The notes under the pieces are model-generated. The model was not told the DNA's origin, ran no database searches, and worked only from the letters and a program-made list of their open reading frames with translations. From assembly GCA_030549495.1 (NCBI GenBank), contig JAUIRK010000928.1, positions 571,001 through 635,000 on the forward strand: DNA of 64,000 bases. Direction: 5' to 3'. Source of the DNA: Nectonema munidae (taxonomy: Eukaryota > Nematomorpha > Nectonematoida > Nectonematidae). This document shows positions 48,201-60,200 of this stretch, in pieces. Made by a program: the position numbers and the translations under genes. Each line of letters starts with the position of its first letter. Within the stretch, counting starts at the first letter, position 1.

Positions 48201-51200
48201 AACTACTTTTTATGCGTATATATACTTATATATTGAAAAAGGAAACAAAAATTTTATGCATAATATAATATAGAATTTATTTTTTTAAAAATATTTTGAT
48301 TTTTTTGTTTTTCTTTTATATTTTGAATTTGATTCTCTGACACAATTCCATATATAATCTCCCATCATGTTTTCATCACAATGGCCTTGATATCTTCGCT
48401 CAATCTCTTTAACATCTTGATGAAACCGTTCTCCTTGTTCTTCAGAAAAATTACCCATATTATCTTTAAATCTGTCTAAATGAGAATTTAACATGTGCAT
48501 TTTTAATGACATTCTACATCCCATCAACTCAAAAGACTTCATCAAGTTCTGTATCAGATCTTCGTAATTTTCTGCTCTGTGTTTACCTAGAAATCCTTCA
48601 ATGACAGATTTCATGCAAAACCAAGCGTTTTTTTCGGTTTCAGTTAGAAGACTGGGAAATTCAATGGAATTGAAAATTTTTCTAATTTGGGGGCTAATAA
48701 AAATGCCTCCTTTAATTTTTGCTTCAGAGAGCTTGGGAAAAAATTCAAGTAGGTATTTAAAGGCATTTGAGTTTGAATCTAGAGCCTTTACAAATTGTTT
48801 CATTAGGCCTAATTTAATGTGAAGAGGCGGCATCAATATATTTTTAACATCAACTAATGAATTCCACATGACATTTCTATAACCTACAACATAGTTGTCT
48901 CTCTTTTCCAGCACTTTGTTTTTATAGTGATCTGCTTTAGCCCTGCTGTCCCAAAGACAAAGAAAACACTGATACTTGATAAAACCTCCTTGTAATCCAG
49001 AAAGAAACGCGATTATTTTGAAGTCTCCAATAACTTCCCATTTGTATTTTTCATATTTCAAAGATTCTAAAAGAATTTTAATGCTATAGTAATCTTCTTT
49101 GAGGTATACGGAATGAGCTAAAGGTATAGATGGAAAAGTGTTTCTATTATGAAGTAAGACAGCCTTAAGACTTGTTGTAGAACTGTCTATAAACAGTCTC
49201 CATTCATAGCAAACATGATTTATGCCAATCGAGTCAAAAAGTCCGTCTACATCATTGCAAAAACAAAGACCATTCTTATAAGTAAAAAAAATAGAAAAAG
49301 ACTTATGTCTATGTCTTTGGCTTGTGACTTGAACTTCTTTTTTGACTAAATTCCATTGCTTCATTCTTGAAAGAAATATTTCTGCACTGGTTTTAGTAAG
49401 ATACATGTCTCTTATCAAGTCATTTATTTCCTGCTGATTTGGAAAATGAGGCGTTTTATCAGTCTCATCAGATATAAAGTCTTGGTTTTCTGAACTCGTT
49501 GTTTCTTTGCTGTTATTGTCACTATTATCTTCATGAGTTGTACTCGATAATGGTACAGGATATTGAGAGCAGTGTGGAATAGGAGCTCGTGATGATGGAA
49601 TGTCAGGGTACTCTATTTTTGGTGCATTTTTTCCCTTTCGTTTTTTACTCACATCTACCAAGCAGAAAAAACAGTTTGTCAAATGATCTGTAGGTTCGAA
49701 CCATACACGAGGAAAAGAGAATTTCATGCTTCTTTTTCGCCACGAAGCCAACCTTCAAGAGTTTTCTTGCAATTTTGACAACAAAAATGAGGAGCCCATT
49801 CTTTATTCTGATCCGCTACATGAACACCAAAGTATTTATAGTAGGCTTCGCAAACTTTCAAGGAAGATTTCATGTTAAATTTTTTAGCTCTTATTGCTAT
49901 AAATTCAACACATATAAAACAAAACGAATCGGGTTTATGTTGCAAGTTCTTGTATTCATTGAAATGAAACAAAAATTAAATTTTTATGTTATTTTCTAAA
50001 TAAAAAAAAGGAATTAGCTAAACAAGTAATGAAAATGCTAGAAATTTTATCACATGTATTAATAAAACAGTTTATATAAAATCTAAAATACCTTTAAAAT
50101 AGAAATTATGCTAGGATCTTTTTTACTATTAGAAAAACACTATTAGGTACCATTAAAAAAAAATTAGAACGTAATATTCATCAAACTGCCAATAATTTAC
50201 ACAAAATCCAACTTTTTTTCGATGTATTTATCTTTTTATAATCAAATAATATTGTAGAGTAAAATAATAATGACTAAAAGCTGGGAACAAAAAAAAAATT
50301 TTTTTTTGTTACATAGTGATAGGTAAAACCACATTTAGCAAAGCATTTTTTAATCATTACAGGTGTTACCGAATCCCACGAATCTTTCAACCAGGTTATT
50401 GCATCAAGTATACTGACCTGAGACGCAATTTCTGACACGTTTTCCGCTTCATCCATTTTTAACAAAATATGTCTCAACAGCTTCTTTCTGTAGTAAGATT
50501 ATACCGTCTTGATGATTCCTGCATCGCAAGGCTGACGCCGAGAAGTTGTGTTTGGAGGAAGATAAACTAACTTCACCTTCGATAAAGAAGAAATGAGCGC
50601 TACAATTATCAACAAATAAAATTATAGATCTTGATTTACCTTTCATTCGATTGTTCAGCTGATTAACCCAGTCTGAAAAGATTTGACTATTGATCCACGC
50701 TGTGCTTATATTCGATAGTAATAAAGATGTTGGAAAGCGACGGAAACAATGGGGGTCAGCTGAACGTCCAATCACCAGAGGGGTCAATTTTTCACCAGAT
50801 GCGCTGCAGCATAAAAGAACAGTTAACCTATTTTTTGAGTTTTTGACCCTTTTACAACTTTCTCCTTTCATCACTTGCGTTTTGTTAGGCACGGCACGAA
50901 AAAATAGAGCCGTCTCATCTGCATTGAAAATGTCATCTAGCGAATATTCATGCGATACTCTCTCCAGATAAAATGGAGCAAGTGATATTATGCCTTTTTT
51001 GAAATCGATCCAACCAATCATTTGAAGCAAAAAACTTTCTAACTTCAGATCTTTAGACAGTAAAAGTGCCTTTTCTTGAATTAGCTTACCTGATATAGGA
51101 ATATTTTTTCTTCTTGCCTCACAAAACCACTTGAATACTAACTTGTTCTTCTTTCAGTTTGGTAATCTTCATTTTAGGATTCGAGCCATTCTCCCATAGT

Positions 51201-54200
51201 TCTTTCATTTTTTCTCTATTCCGGTTAATATTTTGCACTTGAGTTTTGCCCACACTCATTTCTTTAGCGATATGCAAACACTTCATGCCTTTATCATATT
51301 TTCCGATGACTTCTACTTTTTGTTTGAGACTCAAGTGAAAACGTTTTTTTGTTAAAGACATGAAAAAAGTAAGCGTTGATAATGTGAAGACAGAATGAAT
51401 GTAAGTTAGTTAGATTGAGTATCAACAATATGAATCAATTAAATTTTCATTAGAAACAGGTGAGTTACAAACCACAGGTCGTAATGCATAATAAACATTG
51501 TCAATTCTAATAAAACTAAACAAGAAATTTCTAATATCATACACACTCATACATCAGACGCAATAAGAAACAATTCATGCGCATCAAGTTCACATAAACT
51601 CGTCTTCTAGTTTCAATGATTACATATAAAGCACCTTTTTATATACTTAGATGCGATAACATCATTTTTGTCATCTTAGAGAATATTCATTAAACAGTAC
51701 AATGAGCATAAAACTTCGGGTCGCATCTGAGGGGAAGAGGGGTAATTTTAATGTAAATTCATGTCTGCACAGAAAATAAAGTCGTATTAGCGGGGAAGTC
51801 GTTATAGAGAGGGGTCGTATTTGAGGGGGGTTACTATATAACTTTTCCTATTTTTGTGAATAATATTAGACAATGCAATAAGTACATAGAATAAGCACGA
51901 ATTAATTAATTAACCCGAAGTTATTAATTATTTTAAATCTTTTAGAATTTTTCCATTTCTTATTTTTAATTCTTGTGGGCCAAATCTCAAAATTATTTCT
52001 AAAGTCTAAACTCATTTGTCTGGGTAAATTTTTAGAGCAACAATTAATTTGCCTCTCTACATATACATCATACGTTTGACATTTGAATATAAAGAGTAAT
52101 ATGCATTAATATTTGAACGGATTCATGATGTTGAATTCTGAATAAGAAGCTTCTGAAGATCAGCAGCAATACAGAAAAGTATTTTGCCTCACAGCGATAG
52201 GGAATTTTATACAATAACGGTCTCTGAGAAGGTGCATTTTAGACGAGATGCTCTTTTTGTTTAGCTAAATTAAGTTAGTTAACTTTAGTTCTAAAAAGTC
52301 TGTTTCAAATTACTCCATAGAATAAAATCAGTCAAGACAAAATTGCCCGTAGGAAAAAATACGCATCTACATATTCCCTTATGGACAAAATTTATTTAGA
52401 ATAAATTTAACAGATAGGAAACATTATTGAATATAAAAATATTTATTTGAAACACAAAATTAAAAGCATGTCTGTAAAAAAATCTAAATGTGGATACTAA
52501 TGTTTCTCAAAGATGAACTCAATGTTATTATATATTATTACTATATAGTTATTTTATTTTACATTTCAAATGGTTAATATTTCCAAAATACCTATTCAAA
52601 GTAGACTAAATGCAAGTGTGCAGATCAATCACACGAATACCCAAGAAAATACAACTCTCAAATGTTCGTCCAATCGATTTAAGGAAGCTTCTCTTCTAAT
52701 TAATCTTCTAATTAAAAATTCTTCCTATTATAAATTTGTACTTAATGTTATTGTTATTAATTATAGTTAAAAAGAGCCATTATAAAAAGTTAAAAAGGTA
52801 TTACTTAGCAGTATTATAAATTGTACGTATAAACCATAAAGTATCGATTTGGATTAGTAACAGTATCCAGGGACTATGATAGGGGGTCCAGTAGGTACAT
52901 TGTTCCGGGCCCAAGAGTTACAGAGGGACCCGTGACTTAAAGAACATTTGAACAAATCTATTATAATTATTGCCTCATTTCTACCCTTCTTTTTAAGAAA
53001 GCTATTACTTTATATGTCATGTAAACTTTTGTTTCAGAGTAAATACTCCATTGAGAATGTATCTTCAAAAATCAAGATGGCAGAAACAACAAGAAAGAAA
53101 GACAAAATAAGCAAAGCAAAAAAAGGGCATCAGACACTTTTCCAGGTTAAGCTATTAGGGCCTAATACACTTCAGGCAGAAGACTTCAAACCTTTGTGTC
53201 TTGAAATAATTAAAAAAAAATTAAAAGAAGCCGGTGAAAAGCCAAATTCATCAGTAAGTTCATTTAGTATAAAAGTTAGCAAGATTCCTCTTTCTGATGA
53301 AAGTATGACTGGAGAAGAGCTACATTATGATCATTTTGGACTCACAAATGATAAGTCATTTACTGGTCTTGATATTATTTGCATCACAGATGAAGGTCCT
53401 ACTCAAGCAGAAATAGAAAAATATATTACTATTGGTCACATCCCACTTCCTAAACAATTTCCAAATAATTTGGATTAACAAACTTTTCCAGAAATTACTT
53501 TAAAATTCCGTGGTACTAATGGAGAAATGCACAAAAGAAAGTTTATTGTTTGGAGTCAAGTGAAACAAGCTTTATACTGTTTGTCATGTCGACTTTTTTG
53601 GCACACCACTAATTTTTCATCTTCAAAGTCTGCACTAGCATATGAAGGTTGGACAGCTAGTACAAAGTGGCGAAAACTAAGTAAGTCAAGCAAGAACCAT
53701 AAGAAATGTTACATAGCTCGGAGAGAGCTTGAAAGACGTCCTTTATCTAAAAAAGGAATTGAATCTTTATTATAAGCAAATTACCAAGCTGAAACAGTAA
53801 AATGGTGCAATATATTTAAACGTATAATTGATGTTGTTCTTTTTCTGGGTGAACGTGGTTTGGCATGGACCATCATATCGGATTGGAGATCCAAACAATG
53901 GTAACTTCCTAGGTCTGATGGAACTGTTGCCAAGGCGGGATCCTATTCTCTAAGAAGATGTACAAAATTTTAAGGAATACCAGGAAAAAGTTAAACGTCT
54001 TCAAGTACATTATCTATCACCAGAGTCACAAAATAAATTTATTTCAGAATGTTCTACCCTTGTAAAGCAACATATTTTTTTGGAAAGAAGAGCTTCAAAA
54101 TATTATGCAGTTATTGTTGATTCAACTCCAGACTCTTCGCATGCTGAGCAAACAACATTTTTGTTGAGGTATTTAAATTAAAAAGATGATAAATTTGAGG

Positions 54201-57200
54201 TATAAGAACAATTTGTTATGTTTACTGATTGCAGCAGTAAGAGAGAGGAAGAGATTGCGCATTTAATTATGGATACCTTAGAAGATTCCTTTGAGCGACT
54301 GTAGAGCACATAGATATGATAATGCTGATTTATGTGCAAACGATGCTGCTTTACCAGAAGCAATGACATATTTTGGAACAGTTCAAACAATATATAACCT
54401 ATTCAACTCTAGCCCGAAACAATGGGAATTATTTAAAACACACATAGGTTGTTCTTTAAATCGCATGTCAGATACCAGATGGTCTGTCAGACTTCAATGT
54501 ATCAAACATTTTGCATTTTCATCTTAATGGTATCTAATTAGCAATGCAAGATCTGTTAGAGCTTAACCTAACAACAAAAACAAGAAATGAAATTATTTGT
54601 GTGCTAATGGGATCAGTTTGGTATAAAATTTTGGCTGTAATAGATATTTGCAACAAGATAAGCTAGAGATGCCACTTTGGATGTAGAAGTCGCTAATTTT
54701 AAAACTCTTCTTGAAGATTTAGTTAGGAGGCTACGAAGTAATTGGAAAGGAATCTGGAATGAAGCCAAAGAGGTTGCATTAAATCTTGAGATGACAATAA
54801 AATTGTGCCATGGACATGAACATGTAGATCGAAAGAGAACAAGGATGCATGATTACACAAGTACACCTGAAGGAAATATGGCAGAAATGAATGACACAGA
54901 GGAGCTTATTTTAGAAAAACTGTATTTTATGTTTTGATTGATAATGTTGTTGCTGGATTCACTGTAAGATTTAATGCCGTTAAAGAGGTTGACTAAAAAT
55001 TTTGATTTTATGTGGAAATATCCTAAAAGCAACAAATTTAGACCTTATGATAGGGATCTTACAGAAGAAATGCAACATTTACAAGTTGTACACAAGGCAA
55101 ATTTTGAAAAACCAAAACTAAAACTGCTGAATGTGTTAACAGAATACAAATTATGTGAACTTTTTCCAAAAGTTTGTATTATCTTGGGAATATTCTTGAC
55201 AATTCCAGCTACAGTAACATCTGGTGAAAGATCTTTTAGCAAACTTAAACTTGTAAAAAATTATTTGCGGCCTACTATGTCACAAACTCGACTTCTTGAC
55301 TTTAATCATAGGCAAGCTGATTTTGATAGTTTTATTAGAAATATTACAACTTAAAAAAGCCAGAAAAGCGTTTATATAATAGTTAAATTCTTCTAATTTC
55401 ATTCTTGATTTGATTTTACTATGAACATTATAAAGTCATGTTAAAAAATGATATTTTCACATTACTCAAATACCGATATGTTTTAACAAACTATGTTTCA
55501 TATAATAAATAAAATAGCATTTCTTGTTTAAATTTGATGCACATTAATTAACCTTAATTTTTTATCTTAAAATAATTTTGCAAATATTTGGGGCCCTAAA
55601 TGGGTTTTGTTCCGACTAAAAAAATTTCTCTTGGAGGCCCTGACATTATCTCAAAATTTTTTGCAAGTACAACTAAAAAAGGATTGTATATACCGAATCT
55701 TTATTGATTTTTATGGAAAAGAGTTTAATGATATAGACTCAAAAAACACTATATCTTAATACACATTCTAAAGGTTAAAATTAACGAAATTGATAAAAAA
55801 AAAGTTTCTAAAAATTTAATGAGAAAATTCTTATTCCTAAAATTTAAAATACAACATAACATTTCATGATTTTTACATATAATATATAATATTATTTGAA
55901 CAGAATAATCCAGAAATTATATTTTATATAATAAAAATTATACTAGAAAATTTCCAGGGTCGAATGGAACATATTTTTTAAACGAAACCATAATTTCTAG
56001 TATAACCAGAATATCTTCCAAATTTTAAACTTTCACCTATGTATTGTTATTGAACTTATGTTCCAATGATATTTCATTTAACTAATAGCTTGCTGTTTTT
56101 TTGGATAACCTCATTTAGCAATATGGTTTGGACTGGTGCACATCGAGCTTTTGTTGTAGAAACGTTTTTGAAGAATTGTGAATCTGCTATTGCAACACAG
56201 AGAGCTTTTTGAGCTCATTACATGTTAGGTCGGAATGGTGCTGTTCCGGTTAGAAAATCAATATTGCTATGGGTTGCAAATTTTAGAGCCACAGGACTAA
56301 AAGAAAGTCACCTGGAAGACCTCGAACTCCAGACAGTGTTCAAGCTGTGAGACTTTTTGTTGTTTAGTCTCCTGCTTCGGCCTTCAGAATGTATAATCGA
56401 ACAGTCAGAAGAATTCTACGCACTGATCTGCAGTTCCATTCGTACAAAATAATGATTGTTCAGAAACTGTACAAACGCAATGGAGAAGATCGCATGTCAT
56501 GTTATGAGGATATCCTTCAAAAAGTTCCTGAAGATGCTGTTTTTCTCACAAGTGATGAAGCTCACTTTCATCTCTCAGGCTGCTTGAATAAGCTAAATTT
56601 TCGTTATTGGGGGAGGGGCGGGATAACTCTAGACAGCTTCATGAAAGACCTCTATACAGTGAACGAGTGACTCTATGGTGCGCAGTTTCGACATTAGGTG
56701 TATGGGAACTTTATTTTTTGAGGAGAAAAACCACTCAGTTACAGTAGCTGGGGTTACTTTAAAGTTGAGGTCTTCAAAGATCAGAGGGTACCATTAAAGA
56801 ATTTAAGGATACTATAGATTGCAGAAATATAGCTCGGAATAATTTGGACTCTTCGAGTGATGGAAAATTTCAGAAACCGTCTAAGACAGTGTATACGAAT
56901 GGGTGACCATTTAGACGAAGTGCTTTAAAACCAAATGATTAAAAACTATAACGCTTTGTTTAAACAACAGTATATTAATTTTCAATAAAATAAAGATGAT
57001 CGAATGACAAACAAAATGAAACATTGAAATTTTGAAAAAAGTAAAGCAATATATTTTAAATAAATATTGCTGAGTTTTAAAAGTCCATTCTGCGAAAAAA
57101 AAGGAATTTTAATGGAAGAACTTTTTTTATTAAAAATCAAGCATAGAGCATTTTTTGAATAGAGTAATGTTTATACGTATTTGGATGGACAAAATTGTGC

Positions 57201-60200
57201 ATGCTGTAGTTCAGATGAATTAGCATCAAAACTATCACAATAGATAATATACCTAGGATATTTAATCTTATACTTTTTCTTATATCAAGGTAGAAATAAA
57301 TCCTAAATTGAGGAAAATTTTTGGGTTTAAAATATGTTGAATGCCTTTATGAAATCTATAAGCAAGTTCAACTATATCGGGGGTGGGCAAAGTGGTCGAT
57401 AACAGAACTTTAGAGGTTGATAAGATAGGCAAACTTACCAAATTGTGCTATGCTTTTTTTACTCCTTTTTCTTTTAAATCATAGCTTAGGACAATGCATA
57501 GTATAGGATATATGAAACATTTTTGGTTTGTATTTTTTCTCTTAATTGTTGGACATTGATTAATGTTTTTATGAAACATTTCTATGTGGGGTGGGGGTCA
57601 ATGTGAAGACAAATGTTCTATGAAGGGGTTGACCGGTAAAAAAGTTTGCCGATCCCTGAACTATATAGACATTTTCTACCTATTCTAACGAATATATAAT
57701 TATTATTTAAGGTAGGGGTTAAGATATTCAAAAAATTATTCAGGTATATTTTAGGAATTGTATTATGGGTATTAATAAAAATTTATAAACTTGATTTCCG
57801 TGAAGTTACATTTGCAAGAAAGTCAACCAAGTCTTCTCCCCAGCTTAAAAAGTAGGATTGAAACGATAAAATCATTTAATGATAAATTTATAATTAACCA
57901 AGTAAGAGAAAAGCTTTGGCAACTATCGTCAAATAAGGTTAAGTCGCGTTTAAGTATAATATCACCACTTTTTGTTGTAATACTTTTAGGTGTATCCATC
58001 TTAAATATCGAAATAAAATGTAAGTTAGAATATATAAATCTTGTCATTAAAATTAATAAAAGAAAATAAATATCTTATAATTGATTAATTAACATTTGTA
58101 AGTATAGAGTAACTTGAAGTAAATAAAAGAGATTGAGGAGTGAATAAAAAAGGAGGTTAATTCATTGTGAATATTAAAATAATAAATAAGTAAAATAATT
58201 CTTATAAAATTCGCATTAAGTGGTAAATCTTGAAAAATTAAAAACAGAGTAAGAATAAGTTGTGTTTTCATCCAACTATGAAATTATGGGTCTTGAATTT
58301 GAACATTAATAATCCTAATTTTTAACTATATGGACTTAATATTTAATATAATGTGTATTTATATTGGGTCAAGAAACGGGTAACTTCTTAATAACCTGAA
58401 AAATAAATCTAATTTTTTCTATATTTTACAAATTTTTAAACATTTTTGAAAAATTATGAGTTTAATGAAAAATATGAAATGTAGAAAGGTCATTCATTAA
58501 AATTGAGTAAACTATAATAAGGTAAGGTGCCGTTAAGTGTTTTCCTTTAGATTTTATAATTTTACATCGTTTTTATAAAGTATGGACAGTGAAGTTATGA
58601 TACTCAGATTTGAACCTTAAATCATAGAGAATCAAAGCAAGATTTTAGACAATCATACTCATGCCTCTATAGCAAGGTTCCCTCTAAGCTGCGCAGCAGC
58701 CCAATTGCGCAGTGATTTTTTTATATTTGCGCAGCAGTTTTGACTTTTGCGTAGCAACTAATCACGAAAAAAAAATCGGTAATGTTGCACTATCCGTGAA
58801 TTGATGAAAAGCCATTTTAATTGGAAAGAAGTTCATCAATGAAATGGTGCTATCATACATCAATCTCACAATAATTTTAAGAGTGGAGATGATGAGTTTG
58901 ATGACAAATGATTTAATGAGAATCAAGATGTTGGTGAAGAACAAATCAACTTGGATGAAGTTTACAAGGAATGGAAAAAACAAAAGATAGACGTGAAAAA
59001 GTTTGTGAATGATATTCCTGATTTTATTAAATCTTAAATTTAATTTCTATGTTTTTTCCAATACTTTTTAGAGTACATTGTCAATAATTGTACTATTAAT
59101 TGTTAAATAATAAACTTTATAAAATCATTTTTTTCCTGATAAGATATAACTAAATATTAAATATTTCTTTAAAAAATTGCGCAGTTGTTTTTGGTTTAAA
59201 TATTTTTTGCCGAGATGACTTTATTTTTGCGCAAACAACAAAAAAATTTGTGGGAACATTGCTCTCTATAGTATATATAGGATATATATTGTAAGGTGCA
59301 TATATTCCAAAATAGTTAAATACTGCATTCGATTGTAGTGAGTAAATAACTGAAAATTGAATTGATATGAAAAAAGATAAACAGTTTTTTTATTGTAATT
59401 AATAAAAAATTATTTTAATATGAAAATCTGTAATGATGTTTGCTTGTAGAAGATGCATATCAGGATAAATATGTAAATAGTGAAGTGTTTCAAAATTTCT
59501 CGTAAGCACAAAGAAAAAAATGAAAGATTGATAGAAATTAAAATTCATTTTGATTCCTCAAAAATAATTGATTCTAAATTTCGCTAATACCAATGGAGAT
59601 TCTATTTTTACAACTTAAACTAAATATGATAAAATAAGTTTTAACCTCTTTAACTATTGCCAAAACTTCAATAAATGTTGTCGAAGAAGCATCCATTTCT
59701 TTTATAAAAGCTAAAGGCACGACTTCCGATATATACTTAATAGGTGTGTGAATTAATGGAGCGATATTTTCGCAGCCCCATCCTTGGTATTGACTTATTT
59801 TCGAAACTTTTTCATTCATTGACAACTTAAAAGGTCTAAAATAAAAATAAAAGAATTCAAAAATAACTCATTTTTTGTATATCCTGAGGGAAGATTTGTC
59901 TTGTCACAGATATTAGAGTACTAGATTTAATGTTTATATCCATCTCGATTAATCATTGTTGTGCATATATTTACCATAAAGCACGGAATTGTTCCTAGAA
60001 GTAAGATCTTACTATATGTTATCGCTTACACTGAGATACTAAATTCGTAATAGTTACTGTAGATATTAATTAGTAAATGAGTTTCAAATTAGTAAACTCC
60101 CCATTTATTAAAATTTTACTAACCTTTTTAGCACTTAATATAAATCATTGGCTTTAACTTGCTGTATCAAGTTTATATCTCCTTGATTTCAGGTTCATCT

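Larger units (their letters stand above)
47779..51361 (-). pseudogene. Tigger transposase, interrupted
   Basis: Minus strand, starting at ATG 51361 (MSLTKKRFHLSLKQKVEVIG), a CENP-B/psq-type helix-turn-helix. Next comes a Tc5/CENP-B second helix-turn-helix (FKWFCEARRKNIPISGKL) and a DDE catalytic domain. The triad is visible as DETALFF, DNCSAH and PCDAGII, the usual DDD of pogo/Tigger, and the acidic tail lies at 47779-48030. Breaks: frame changes near 51125 and near 50585, an in-frame stop near 50490, and the insertion of the 48021-50313 element between GFTYHY and VNQVLPQEEN. The element is therefore inactive. Confidence 0.85.
47445..51836 (-). mobile_element. Tigger/pogo DNA transposon carrying a nested element
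   Basis: Terminal inverted repeats: left TTGTTAAACCCCCTCAAATG; right, reverse-complemented, TAGTAACCCCCCTCAAATAC. Both are followed by GCGACC/CGACCC, and GTCGTTATAGAGGGG-like units recur inside. Total length is 4392 bp; removing the nested 2293-bp element (48021-50313) leaves about 2.1 kb, normal for Tigger. The expected TA duplication is not clean on the left. Lies in a MEIOB intron, on the MEIOB strand. Confidence 0.85.

Noticed and set aside
58762-58983. Minus-strand open frame MFFPFLVNFIQVD
   Set aside because: It is antisense to the remaining transposase-like frame of the hAT-like element at 58673-59263.
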